From positions 372,001 through 436,000 of the forward strand of contig CAMLBF010000001.1 of NCBI GenBank assembly GCA_946478235.1: a DNA stretch of 64,000 bases, given 5' to 3'. The notes beneath the pieces were generated by a model. That model searched no databases and was not told the DNA's origin. It was given only the letters and a program-made list of their open reading frames with translations. How positions within the stretch are numbered: the stretch's first letter is position 1; each line of letters starts with the position of its first letter. A program made the position numbers and the translations under genes. Shown here piece by piece: positions 9,406 to 18,432 of this stretch. The DNA is from an uncultured Bartonella sp. (GTDB lineage: Bacteria; Pseudomonadota; Alphaproteobacteria; Rhizobiales; Rhizobiaceae).

Positions 9406-9708
9406 ATGACTATCCGCTCGCGTGCTATCATAAAAACCGAAAATGCCAGCAAATATATGCAACAATTGTCAAAACATTGGAGCCATAAATTTCCTGATTT
9501 GACGTTTGATGATAAAGAAGCCCATATCCCGTTTAGCGAAGATATTACTGTCGATATGTTTGCCGAACCGACAGAACTGGTTGTGCAGATACTAACCCCC
9601 AATGAATTTGAAGCACTGAGAATCGAAGGTGTATTTGATCGTCACATTATACGCTTTGCTTTTCGTGAAGAACTTGCAATTAACTGGAACAGAGAAACAC
9701 TTGCCTGA
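9406..9708 (+). CDS. DUF2218 family protein
   Basis: 100 residues, the usual length of DUF2218. The family pattern is visible: NASKYMQQLSKHWSHKFP at the N-terminus, an acidic segment with F-G-like spacing, and a C-terminal FDRHIIRFAFREELAINW strand region. It is a cytoplasmic protein of unknown function, and in other bacteria it often lies near iron-siderophore genes. AAGGAATACG lies in front of the ATG. It is monocistronic here. Confidence 0.85.
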   Translation: MTIRSRAIIKTENASKYMQQLSKHWSHKFPDLTFDDKEAHIPFSEDITVDMFAEPTELVVQILTPNEFEALRIEGVFDRHIIRFAFREELAINWNRETLA

Positions 9709-10059
9709 AAGATTAAGCGCTATTTATACAATGCCAAGAATTTCGGACTTGTATCGCTGGCACACAAGCACGCTGACTTCAACAAAAATTGAGAAAACAT
9801 CTCGTTTGACTCATTAATCTAGCAATTAAAAGATTAAAAGCTTGTAGAGACTTGCACTTGGCTTTAATGCTCAGCTGCTTACAATACGGAAGAATAACAT
9901 CTTCTCAAATAAATAACTCTGATCAGATAATAATATTCTTATGATTACAGTTTTGTGAATTGATGTTGTGTAAGGTTTTGTTTATAAATTAACCATTCAT
10001 TGCGGGGCGTGAGTGGGGCATGTTAAAGGCATGCCCCATTTATGCATATAGAGGTCGTA
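9709..10059. other. 351-bp spacer
   Basis: Contains no supported gene. The only structure is the hairpin at 10014-10038, listed separately. Confidence 0.6.
10014..10038 (-). terminator. Hairpin behind the ketopantoate reductase-like gene
   Basis: Perfect 9-bp stem TGGGGCATG/CATGCCCCA with a 7-nt loop, 21 bp past the stop of the minus-strand gene. It has no clear U-run, so it may be a weak terminator or an mRNA end stabiliser. Confidence 0.5.
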
Positions 10060-11022
10060 CTAGCGTTTATCACGTTCAGACATACGGCGTTGTTCATAGG
10101 CTTTCACATGGGTGTAGCATAAGGATAATATCGGATTATCAATTCCGTAATATTGCGCCCTCTTCAACAAATCCCCCAAAATATGGTCACCTTCGGTCAA
10201 ATGCCCCTGCTCTATGTCACGCAACATGGATGCCGTTGCCAAAGACTCGTGGTTGGTCAAAAAGTTTTCAGTATCTTTAAGCTGGTTCAATGTTACTGGG
10301 TAACCGGCCGCTGTCGCGATTGAATTATTGGCCTCTAACAAGCTTAGCATTGCTTTTTCGCCACCCGGTGCGCGGCAAATTTCACCGACATTAGCACGCA
10401 TAAGGCAAGTCATGCCTGCCAATGTTGCTAAACGAACCCATTTGTTCCACATTCTCTGAAGAGCATCTTCAACAGCAGCAACCTTGACCCCTTTTGCCCT
10501 GTCGAATAGTTTGGCAAAAATGGTAGCCCTTCTATCAATGCCACCCGATTGCGTACCAAAAAAACCAAGTGCTTCATCATTCAGATGCTGAATAATACCG
10601 TCACTTGTTAAGGTTGATTGAATGACAACGCATCCAGCCATGACATTGTTTTTACCAAATTCGTGGTTGAGCTTTTCCAAATGTGCCATGCCATTAAGCG
10701 CTGGAATTAAAACCGTGGTTTCACCCATTGCTGGACGAATGCTATCAATTGCTTGATCGAGATCATATGCTTTTGAGGTCAAAAATACATAATCAAAAAG
10801 CAAACCATTGTTATTTATTTGCTGTTGCAACTCTTCTTTATCAAGTGTTTTGGCCTGAAGTGTAACATCACCTGCAGGACTTTTTATACGCAAACCATGT
10901 TGCGCCATAATTTCCTTGCGTTTGTGACGTACAAGAAAAGTAACATCATGCCCTATTTCTGCCAGTCTGCCGCCAAAATATCCGCCAACGGCACCTGCTC
11001 CCAATATAAGAACCTTTGTCAT
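10060..11022 (-). CDS. panE: 2-dehydropantoate 2-reductase family enzyme (ApbA/PanE)
   Basis: The 320-residue Rossmann-fold enzyme would reduce ketopantoate to pantoate with NADPH (coenzyme A pathway). The nucleotide motif GAGAVGGYFGG is at residues 8-18. The catalytic Lys of the family lies in MWNKWVRL (about residue 194), and the helical C-terminal domain with GYPV and a hinge follows. Distant members act on other 2-oxoacids, so the substrate is inferred. SD-like AAGGAGGAAAA lies just before the ATG. Confidence 0.88.
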   Translation of the reverse strand: MTKVLILGAGAVGGYFGGRLAEIGHDVTFLVRHKRKEIMAQHGLRIKSPAGDVTLQAKTLDKEELQQQINNNGLLFDYVFLTSKAYDLDQAIDSIRPAMGETTVLIPALNGMAHLEKLNHEFGKNNVMAGCVVIQSTLTSDGIIQHLNDEALGFFGTQSGGIDRRATIFAKLFDRAKGVKVAAVEDALQRMWNKWVRLATLAGMTCLMRANVGEICRAPGGEKAMLSLLEANNSIATAAGYPVTLNQLKDTENFLTNHESLATASMLRDIEQGHLTEGDHILGDLLKRAQYYGIDNPILSLCYTHVKAYEQRRMSERDKR

Positions 11023-11099
11023 TTTTTCCTCCTTAAAGTTCTTCTACTTAAACAATTTAAGACTTCAATAATCAAAACAAGCAACCCCACAAGAGAAAA

Positions 11100-11122
11100 C
11101 CCGAAGGATATAATCCTTCGGG
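11100..11122 (-). terminator. Strong terminator of the small exported-protein gene
   Basis: Perfect 10-bp stem CCCGAAGGAT/ATCCTTCGGG with a 3-nt loop. On the minus strand TTTTCTCTTG follows, so it ends transcription from the 11217-11447 gene. Confidence 0.85.
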
Positions 11123-11216
11123 TCCTCAAAAATCGCGGCAATGCTTGGAATTACAAACCATGATATGCGGGAGAAGCATCATTATAGTCTGACGTTTCCT
11201 CAAGGCGAACGCCGTA

Positions 11217-11447
11217 TCAGGATACAGGAGAGTTCAGATGACGTCCCGATACGTACGACGCCTTGACAGAACCATCGCCACGATAAAAATAAGCTTTATT
11301 CTTCGGATTAACTTGTCGATGCATTGATGGGGTATAATGTCTATGAGTACCACCGTTTTCCGGTGATCCATCACCAAAACTATTGCCCGCAAGCGCACAA
11401 TGACCAGTCAAAAATAAAGCTGATGCAATTAAAATAATCTTCTTCAT
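11217..11447 (-). CDS. Small exported protein, possibly shortened by an in-frame TGA
   Basis: The ATG at 11447 (MKKIILIASALFL) has GAAGG 4 bp upstream and begins a signal peptide cut near ALAG. The mature part of about 54 residues is Gly/Ser/His/Tyr-rich (GGTHRHYTPSMHRQVNPKNKAYFYRGDGSVKASYVSGRH as the recognisable stretch in pieces). Beyond the TGA at 11217-11219 the same frame continues for 21 sense codons (YGVRLEETSDYNDASPAYHGL) to a TAA at 11151. The terminator then follows 29 bp later. The ancestral gene therefore probably ended at 11151. Function unknown. Confidence 0.6.
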   Translation of the reverse strand: MKKIILIASALFLTGHCALAGNSFGDGSPENGGTHRHYTPSMHRQVNPKNKAYFYRGDGSVKASYVSGRHLNSPVS

Positions 11448-12214
11448 TATGCCTTCTTTATCAATCAACCGCATGCCTCACGATAATTACTCATAACGGC
11501 CAGTATCGGCATCTTTGCTGATAAATCTGCTGTTTTTCCAAACTAATTATTTTGCAAACTTAACATAATTGTTAAACTCATCTTGTTCGCCCAACTTTTA
11601 CTCGTTCACCCAAACAAACTATTTCGATAAATAAGCCAAGTTATACGTTGGAATAACAGCAGTGTTCTCGCTATAAAGTTGCAGATTATTATATTATTTT
11701 ACCAATCAAATCCTTGTTATAGCATCAAGACTTTGTGATAATTTTCAATCTAAACCAAAAGCAACCGAATTTAATTATCGTATCTAAATATATTTTTCAA
11801 AAACATGATTTAACAAAAAATATTTGGGTAATATTATTACAATAAATCAATAAAACAAAAAATTACTTTTATCCATATTAACTAACTTATTTGTCATAAA
11901 AAATTTTTGTTATCTGAATAATTTCATTTTATTTAACAAACAATCATGCTTATTATGGTTAATTTTAAATTAAAAATAATATTACATAAAATAAATTGTA
12001 TATTTACTTATGAAAAAAATTATTATTACCACAATTAAGTCGAATAATCATCGAGGTGAATTAGCAAAAAATTAACGAATACAGTCTATTGTACTGTTTA
12101 AGAGCTTAAGTTATTAAGTTCAAAGAGAGATGACTGATTCACCTTTGCCGAGTTGTGCGTAGTTTGAGAACGTAGAGGTAAAACAGCTGGGGATTTACAA
12201 CCGGGGACGGTAAA
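11448..12214. other. Very AT-rich spacer
   Basis: No gene is supported. 11700-12010 is almost entirely A/T with many TTATTA and AAAAAT runs and may include promoter or UP-like elements for the DUF924 gene. No ordered repeat is seen. Confidence 0.5.
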
Positions 12215-12766
12215 ATGCTGGTGAATAACATATCGCCCGATTACGTAATAGCATTCTGGACGAAAGCCGGAAAAGCTAAATGGTTTGGTGATGATCTTAA
12301 ATTCTCAAAGTTGGTTGCTCGCAAATTTCTAGTACTTTGGCAAAAAGCTCTTGTAGGGCGTTTAGCCCATTGGTGCGAAAGTGATGAGGGATTGCTTGCC
12401 TTAACTATTGTTCTTGACCAATTTCCACGCATTATATTTCGTAACGATGTACGTGCTTTTTGCAGTGGTCGTGATGCACGGCGCATAGCCAATATCGCTC
12501 TCGAAAACGGTGTTGATGAGCGCATAGACCCATCACTGAAAGGCTTCCTCTATCTTCCATTTTGGCGTTCTGAAAATATTGACGATCAGAAAAAAAGTAT
12601 TGAGCTTTTTACCCAGCTTGGTGATGCAGACTTTTTGAAGAATGCAAAGATCTACTATGATGTTATAACTAGATTTGGGCGCTTTCCGCATCGTAATATA
12701 CTTTTGGGAAGAAGAAGCAACGCGGAAGAGCAAGCTTTTTTGAGTGCAAATCAATATATTGGATAG
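12215..12766 (+). CDS. DUF924 family protein
   Basis: 183 residues, all-helical, with the DUF924 hallmarks: VIAFWTKAGKAKWFG near the N-terminus, GLLALTIVLDQFPRIIFR in the centre, GFLYLPFWRSE, and the C-terminal FGRFPHRNILLGRRSNAEEQAFL. It is a TPR-like cytoplasmic protein of unknown function, common in proteobacteria. GGGGACGG lies 5 bp before the ATG. Flanked by long AT-rich spacers, it is the last clear host gene before the prophage. Confidence 0.9.
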   Translation: MLVNNISPDYVIAFWTKAGKAKWFGDDLKFSKLVARKFLVLWQKALVGRLAHWCESDEGLLALTIVLDQFPRIIFRNDVRAFCSGRDARRIANIALENGVDERIDPSLKGFLYLPFWRSENIDDQKKSIELFTQLGDADFLKNAKIYYDVITRFGRFPHRNILLGRRSNAEEQAFLSANQYIG

Positions 12767-13648
12767 ATATATTATTTTTCTGTTCGTTTATCGATGTTAA
12801 AAAATAGCAGTATTTCAAACATCTCTTTTACAAGCAACCCCACATACTTTTTCAATATTTTTATATTTTAAAAAACTGATATATTCCATTACAATATATT
12901 TATCTTTAAGATTATTATTTTCTGTCTTTTTCAATTAAAAACTTATAGATTATTACAATCAATAATCACAAAATAGCGTGTTTAATTACTATCTTATATT
13001 AGATGGTTATGTTTTAAACTTATAAACCGCAATAAAGTTAGTGCTTTGCCATATAATGCTGGCTTACAGTCCGCATTGAAGCGTGTTTGCGACACAATTA
13101 ACCTGTGTTCTGATATATGCATCCCGTCTATTCCTTGTTTTAAATAGACGCACTCCAGGCTGCCTCTCATATCCTTTAAAAAAATGAGAAAATTATCGTA
13201 CAGCTGAAATTTAATACTCTATCGAATAGGCTTGAAATAGAAGCGTTATTCAACGCCTAACTCTACTTGCCTGTGCTTCTTTGATATTATTATATTATTG
13301 AAAAGATGAAATTTATCATCCCAACAAAATTGGAAGATGGCGGACACAAAAGCGAGAAACTATTTTCCTCATAAGAATTAGCAGCCATCGTGTTTAACAA
13401 CCACTCGCTCAAACGGCTCTAGCGTGACTGCCCTACTTTATTCATTGCTCTATACGAATGACCTATATTCATTGCGTTTATCTATAGTTCTATATTCAGG
13501 CACCATATTCGCGCACTATACGGTTGTCCCATATTTATGCTCTATGCCTTACGGTATCTGTTCATTTAAATTAGTTTTTTCTCAATCATGAACAACAAAA
13601 ACTGATTGAACTTTTAAGTCAAAATAGCAAAAGACTTAACAGCGATAT
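12767..13648. other. 882-bp spacer
   Basis: No supported gene. From 13430 to 13560 there is a weak degenerate repeat built on CTATATTCA-like elements (CTATACGAATGAC, CTATATTCATTG, CTATAGTTCTATATTCAGG). The rest is plain AT-rich sequence. The left prophage boundary could lie here, but no attachment site was seen. Confidence 0.5.
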
Positions 13649-13990
13649 TTAAATCAGATCATTGTTCATCAGTTTATTCTGACGAATATAGCTATCAAGA
13701 CCATAACACCGCTCAGCATTGTCATATGCACGCGCTAAAAAATCCTCATCTTCCAATGCTTGTGTTCTAATTTTTGCAGCCAATCTCTGTATCCACGGAT
13801 CTGCACTTAAATCGAGATTGATGTAAGAATTTTTCTGATCGTAATTCCAACAAAATATTGCATCAATAGAGACTTCACCACGCTCTACAGATGTTACCAA
13901 TTCAGTCTCGAAATCTGGGAAAATAAGCGCCTCACTATCCGCATCATAGATTTGTGCGGTAAAAGCCAAAGCTCCAGGATAAGATTTCAT
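13649..13990 (-). CDS. Hypothetical cytoplasmic protein
   Basis: 113 residues, acidic, no signal peptide or membrane segment. Pattern: an N-terminal strand-rich part (YPGALAFTAQIYDADSEALIFPDFETE), a central CWNYDQ, and a helical C-terminus (IQRLAAKIRTQALEDEDFLARAYDNAERCYG). The family was not recognised. Its upstream region leads into the ACGT-box cluster at 14050-14116, which also faces the structured RNA. It may therefore be under the prophage repressor, or simply be the host gene at the border. Confidence 0.55.
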   Translation of the reverse strand: MKSYPGALAFTAQIYDADSEALIFPDFETELVTSVERGEVSIDAIFCWNYDQKNSYINLDLSADPWIQRLAAKIRTQALEDEDFLARAYDNAERCYGLDSYIRQNKLMNNDLI

Positions 13991-14049
13991 GCTATTAGCC
14001 TTTTATTCAATTCGAAATATAAATTAAAAATGTTTTGTATAAAATAAAC

Positions 14050-14116
14050 TACGTTATATGACTGCCTTATATACGTTTTTTACGTATTTTTCAATGATAA
14101 AACGTATTTTGCGTAT
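14050..14116. promoter_or_regulatory. Cluster of ACGT/GCGT boxes, probable repressor operators
   Basis: Five CGT-centred boxes (TACGTT, TACGTT, TACGTATTTT, AACGTATTTT, GCGTATTTT) lie at roughly 10- and 20-bp steps, on one face of the helix. They precede the RNA promoter at 14123 and lie between it and the divergent 13649 gene. The same ACGTT/AACGT elements occur in front of the CI repressor gene. Confidence 0.55.
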
Positions 14117-14122
14117 TTTTTA

Positions 14123-14150
14123 TTGACTTTTTATCAAATCACCTATAGAT
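14123..14150 (+). promoter_or_regulatory. Sigma70-type promoter of the structured RNA
   Basis: TTGACT (14123-14128) and TATAGAT (14144-14150) are separated by 15-16 bp, giving a predicted start near 14157. It lies immediately downstream of the ACGT boxes. Confidence 0.6.
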
Positions 14151-14156
14151 AACGCG

Positions 14157-14430
14157 ACTTGAGCAGTGACGGGGTGCAACTCCCTGCTGATTGAAAACTG
14201 CAAGCGCGGGTATCGAAAGTCCTACGGTGCTATCAGAAACAGAGGACGGGTTAGCCGAAAGGCGCTCTGGCTTTGTCCCCCTTTTTATCAGATTAATATA
14301 AGATTACATCTGACAGGGACTTTAGCAGATTTTACTCTGCTAGCCATTGATGCCCCTGCCTTATGGAGAATTGATTTTCTCTATGGGGTAGGGGGTATCT
14401 TTGGCTTTTTTCCCCTAAAAGCCAGTTTTT
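14157..14430 (+). ncRNA. Highly structured RNA, possibly C4-like phage regulatory RNA
   Basis: About 270 nt between a good promoter and a good terminator, with at least six hairpins. They are AGCAG/CTGCT around 14162-14188, a CTGAT/ATCAG arm, GGAC/GTCC enclosing AGCC/GGCT and a GCC-GAAA-GGC tetraloop, and TCAGAT/ATCTGA (14288-14313). TAGCAGA/TCTGCTA is at 14323-14342, and a long arm CCCCTGCC.../GGTAGGGG with inner ATGGAGAA/TTCTCTAT at about 14352-14396. A 91-codon frame crosses it but has no ribosome site and ignores the stems. The first part recalls the C4 antisense RNAs of P1/P4-like phages from memory, which I cannot verify here. No antirepressor gene follows. Confidence 0.6.
14402..14430 (+). 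terminator. Terminator of the structured RNA
   Basis: Perfect 8-bp stem TGGCTTTT/AAAAGCCA with a 7-nt loop, followed by GTTTTT. Confidence 0.85.
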
Positions 14431-15239
14431 ACGTCTTATGATTATCTTTAAAAAAATAAAAAAATAACCCATTCACAAAACTGGAACAGCGTTGAACACA
14501 AAAGCTCACGGCAATGCCACTACCGTTGCAGAACTTGACTCCTAGAGAGTAATTTTAATTAAAACATCTTTATGGATTATTATACCGTATTTATAATTTA
14601 AATATTAAATTATATCTATAAATTATAGTATTGCTTATATTAAAAAATAACAAGATATTATGTTAGTTTATAATTAAAAAATTTTATTATTTATTTTTTC
14701 GAACAAGATAAACCGTCCCCCTACTCTGATATTTTATATTATTTATTTTTATATTCTTGCTATGTCATGAGCGTGAAAGTGATATGCTAGATAAATAAAT
14801 ATCGTACAGAACATCATGGTTTCACTATCATTTTCACAAGCAATGGACACTGCAATAAGCACAGAGTGAAGCAGATTACACATAAAGCGCTAGATATTAA
14901 CGGCTGTAACCGGTACCTATAGATAAACAATTGTTAGCAGTCATGCGACAGCCGCTGATCCATTTCATCGACAATTAACAGACACTATTGCCCATTTTAT
15001 AAGGCCACCATTAATTAAAAATTGCTATTTTAAAGGCTATTCGCTAGTTAAAAAACGTCACCATCAATTAACAAACACTTGTACATCCCCGCCCCCCATC
15101 ACTCACAAACGAAACCCCATTAAAAACAATAAATATCATCGTTATTGAAAACCGCGATAGTGCCGACAGATAAATATATCTACAAAAAATAAAGCCACTA
15201 TCCTCGAGAAACATTGTCGACCATTGGTCGTTACATATC
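14431..15239. other. AT-rich spacer leading into the repeat array
   Basis: 14530-14770 is extremely AT-rich. 14880-15240 is made of short degenerate elements such as CAATTAACAGACACT and CATCAATTAACAAACACT, similar in style to the array that follows. No gene is supported. Confidence 0.5.
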
Positions 15240-16790
15240 CACTCAGCAACGCGCATTGCACTCAGGAACACTTATCACCCCCATAGATAAGTCCTTAGTC
15301 AGCAAAAATCACAGCCTGTGTGACCAATATCGTCAATTGATAGTTATATCGACTATCACCAAAAATTATGAGCTCGTGGGAAATGCAATCGCCGAATGAT
15401 CGTTACCGATGTAACAGGCAAACACTATCGCGCTTGCGAACGAATATAGCCAGCCGATAGATATATCCCAAGTGTGCAGAGATTATCGAGCTTGTTGAAA
15501 CACTATTGCCAACAATGGGTGGATCTTTACCCAACAAAGACAGTGACCCACGAGTACTATGATCCACGAGTACTATGATCGTAGACAAATAGATAATTCC
15601 TCGATCAGCAAAAGCAAGGATAACTCTCCAATCAACGAGAGCGCAGATAACTTTCCAATCAGCAAAGTGCACTGCACTCAGGAACACTTATCACCCCCAT
15701 CAATAAAGCCCTAGCCAGCAAAAATCACAGCCTGTGTGACCAATATCATCGACAGATGGATATATCGACTATGACCAAAGATTATGAGCTCGTGGGAAAT
15801 GCAATTGCCAAATGATCGTTACCTATGTAACCGACAAAAGCTATCATTGTTGTGAATGAATACCGCAAGCCGATAGATATATCCCAAATTAGCAGAGATT
15901 CTCGACTTTCTCGAAACACTATTGCCACCGATGGGTGGATCTTTACCCAACCAATATTGCCACGCACGAGCACTATGATCCACGAGTACTATGATCGTAG
16001 ACAAATAGATAATTCCTCGATCAGCAAAAGCAAGGATAACTCTCCAATCAACGAGAGCGCAAATAACTTTCCAGTCAGCAAAGTGCATTGCACTCAGGAA
16101 TAGTTGTCTCTCCCATCAATAAAGCCCTAGCCAGCAAAAATCACAGCCTGTGTGATCAATATCGTCAATTGATAGTTATATCGACTATCACCAAAAATTA
16201 TGAGCTCGTGGGAAATGCAATTGCCAAATGATCGTTACCTATATATCCGACAAATGCTATCCTTGTTGTGAACGAATACCGCCAGCCGATAGATATATCC
16301 CAAATTAGCAGAGATTATCGACTTTCTTGAAACACTATTGCCACCGATGGGTGGATCTTTACCCAACCAATATTGCCACTCACGAGCACTAAGATCGTAC
16401 ACAAACAGATAACTTTCCAATCAGCAAAGTGCACTGCACTCAGGAACAGTTATCACCCCCATAGATAATTCCTTAGTCCGTAAAGATCACAGCCTGTGTG
16501 ACCAATATCGTCAACTGATAGTTATATCGACTATCACCAAAGATTATGAGCTCGTGGGAAATGCAATTGCCAAATGATCGTTACCTATATATCCGACAAA
16601 TGCTATCCTTGTTGTGAACGAATACCGCCAACCGATAGATATATCCCAAATTAGCAGAGATTATTGACTTTCTTGAAACACTATTGCCACCAATGGGTGG
16701 ATCTTTACCCTGCAAAGACAGTTACCTACGAGTAATGTTATCGCACACCGACAGATATATCTCCGCCCAACAAAGGTCACCGTCAATCAG
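15240..16790. repeat. Four long tandem repeats of 416, 416, 346 and about 300 bp
   Basis: The landmark CACAGCCTGTG recurs at 15310, 15726, 16142 and 16488. Each unit then has TGATAGT...ACTATCA (a 7-bp inverted repeat, changed in unit 2), TATGAGCTCGTGGGAAATGCA, AGCCGATAGATATATCCCAA, the hairpin TGGGTGGATCTTTACCCA, and in units 1-2 a doubled CACGAGTACTATGATC. The unit ends in GTGCACTGCACTCAGGAA. Unit 3 lacks about 70 bp of this tail, and unit 4 diverges after the hairpin. Short minus-strand frames of 60-94 codons recur in the units but have no ribosome sites. Confidence 0.9.
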
Positions 16791-16817
16791 CAAATGAATC
16801 CATCAGCCAGAACATAA

Positions 16818-17687
16818 TCAGAGCGCGTCTCCAGACAAAGCAATATAATGCACGGAAACCACCTTTTCATGCGGAAAGGTAAGTGTTTTGGCAGGATTAA
16901 ACTGCTCCAACACCAGCTCCTTGGCATTATGGCGGACAAACATTTTGATGAAAGCTTGTGGCACATTGGCGTATTCATCAATCATAATCTGCGCAACGAC
17001 GAAATCACCCTTTTTAACGCGCCGTGTCGGGTCGCAGTAAACAATCTCTCCATCGCGATAGCGCGGCCACATCGAATCCCCCGAAACCTCCACAGCATAA
17101 GCGTTATTCACCTCATAGAGCTGCGGTGGACACAAAACGTCAAATACAACATTTCCATTCAACTCAAATTCGCCATTAATGCCAGCAACAGCTTGACCAA
17201 AAACCGGCAAGCGCCGGCCTTGATCAAAATTGACGCTACCTGCCAATTTGGCATTCGGTATATTGCCACGCTCATTACTATCGGCCTCAGCAAAGCTGCC
17301 ATGCGCCAAAACAGAGCGCTTATCACCTTGATGCATCGTTGAACGGATAGGCCGCCAATTATCCGCTGGAGCCCCATGCGCGCCCACCAATGCGTCCTGA
17401 TTTGCCGGTTCATGATTAAACAGTCTGGTGCGAGCATCTGGTAAACTCAATGCCCACACTTCATCTGCCATAATTGGTGGGTTTCCACGGCCAATAAGAG
17501 CCCTGGCAATTTTCTGTGTCAAATCGACAGAAAAATAATCTTTAGAAAATTCATTTTCATTTTCGTACCGTTGAATGCTTGATGCGCGCGCATAACCAAG
17601 CGCCCGCGCCATTTCGTCCATTGATAGGCCTGCACGTTCACGTAATTTACGCATTTGCAGTGTAACAGAAAACATATCACGTTCCAT
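16818..17687 (-). CDS. CI/LexA-like prophage repressor (XRE HTH + S24 peptidase)
   Basis: 289 residues. The N-terminal helix-turn-helix (about 8-45; LRERAGLSMDEMARALGYARASSIQRYE) binds DNA. The C-terminal S24 domain has the catalytic Ser205 in VSGDSMWPR and Lys248 in AFIKMF, with a plausible self-cleavage Ala-Gly bond at 168-169 (QAVAGING). It should hold the prophage silent and be inactivated through RecA after DNA damage. It is transcribed away from the early genes, with an ACGT-type operator region at its own start (17735-17771). The upstream ATG (MERDM) is used here. The second ATG five codons later is also possible. Confidence 0.95.
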   Translation of the reverse strand: MERDMFSVTLQMRKLRERAGLSMDEMARALGYARASSIQRYENENEFSKDYFSVDLTQKIARALIGRGNPPIMADEVWALSLPDARTRLFNHEPANQDALVGAHGAPADNWRPIRSTMHQGDKRSVLAHGSFAEADSNERGNIPNAKLAGSVNFDQGRRLPVFGQAVAGINGEFELNGNVVFDVLCPPQLYEVNNAYAVEVSGDSMWPRYRDGEIVYCDPTRRVKKGDFVVAQIMIDEYANVPQAFIKMFVRHNAKELVLEQFNPAKTLTFPHEKVVSVHYIALSGDAL

Positions 17688-17734
17688 AAAAGCATCCTTT
17701 TTACGATATCTCCCATTATAAAGAGATTGTATTT

Positions 17735-17771
17735 ACGTTTTCAACGTTGACTTTGTTACGCATTTAACGTA
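17735..17771. promoter_or_regulatory. Putative CI operators
   Basis: A perfect inverted repeat ACGTT-TTC-AACGT (17735-17747) and a second TACG-N7-CGTA (17757-17771) lie between the repressor gene and the divergent early region. Related ACGT boxes precede the structured RNA at 14050-14116. Confidence 0.6.
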
Positions 17772-17821
17772 TATATTTCTCAGAATCAATTAACAAATGG
17801 AAGATTGGGGCGGGAAATTCC

Positions 17822-18079
17822 ATGAAAAAACACACTATAGTTAACACAAAAAACAACACTATACAGAATAATATCAAAAAGAGAAATACTATTTTTTTAT
17901 ATTTTTCTGCTTTTATTAATATATTAAAATTTATTATTATATCATTAATAATAAATAGTTTTTATTATTATAAAAAATTATTAATATTAAATTTTACAAG
18001 ACGTAAAATATTACAGAAAAAACGATATAGGTATTTTTATGCCTCTGTTTCGTGCCCCTTTATGATAGGACAAGCATGA
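17822..18079 (+). CDS. Doubtful small AT-rich frame
   Basis: 85 codons, first frame divergent from the repressor, in the place where a cro-like gene is expected. A GGGGCGGG stretch precedes the ATG. The product is a biased K/I/N/F/Y-rich sequence (MKKHTIVNTKNN...) with one hydrophobic run and no helix-turn-helix motif. It overlaps the next gene's start. It may be an accident of very AT-rich DNA. Confidence 0.25.
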   Translation: MKKHTIVNTKNNTIQNNIKKRNTIFLYFSAFINILKFIIISLIINSFYYYKKLLILNFTRRKILQKKRYRYFYASVSCPFMIGQA

Positions 18080-18363
18080 TGCTCAGCAATTCAACTTCTT
18101 TACCCAAAACTATAGGCAATAAGCGTAATTTACGCGTAAAACACACCAATGCGCGGCATTATACAACCAATAGAACAAAAACAGCGTCCGACTCTGTCAG
18201 GTTTACCAAAAAACCAGAAGCATCGCCGGACAAAAATACCGTTATCTATCACCACCCGTTGGGTGATGTCGTTATACCGACCACCCAATGCCGCAGACAT
18301 GATGAGTTTGGGGAAATTATTTACATAACGATGCCACGCATAGAGTTTTTACAAAAACCTTGA
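18076..18363 (+). CDS. Small basic phage early protein, unknown
   Basis: The ATG at 18076 has AGGA 5 bp upstream, so it is preferred to an in-frame start 24 bp earlier. 95 residues. The N-terminal half is basic and Ser/Thr-rich (NKRNLRVKHTNARHYTTNRTK). The C-terminal half looks folded (NTVIYHHPLGDVVIPTTQCRRHDEFGEIIYITMPRIEFL). It could be a regulator or a host-takeover protein. No family was recognised. Confidence 0.5.
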   Translation: MMLSNSTSLPKTIGNKRNLRVKHTNARHYTTNRTKTASDSVRFTKKPEASPDKNTVIYHHPLGDVVIPTTQCRRHDEFGEIIYITMPRIEFLQKP

Positions 18364-18432
18364 AACAATTTTTCAGGGACAAAACTCACATGGTTAGTGA
18401 CTTGATATTGCTCTATTAAGGATTAGCTTCCA

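Noticed and set aside
11078-12846. 15-bp direct repeat (ACAAGCAACCCCACA at about 11078 and 12831) as a prophage attachment site
   Set aside because: Both copies lie on the left side of the element, and a match of this length is expected by chance in a window of this size.
14166-14441. 91-codon protein frame over the structured RNA
   Set aside because: No ribosome site. The sequence is better explained by consecutive hairpins between a promoter and a terminator.
15240-16790. CRISPR array
   Set aside because: The repeats are 300-416 bp long, adjoin each other without unique spacers, and no cas genes are near.
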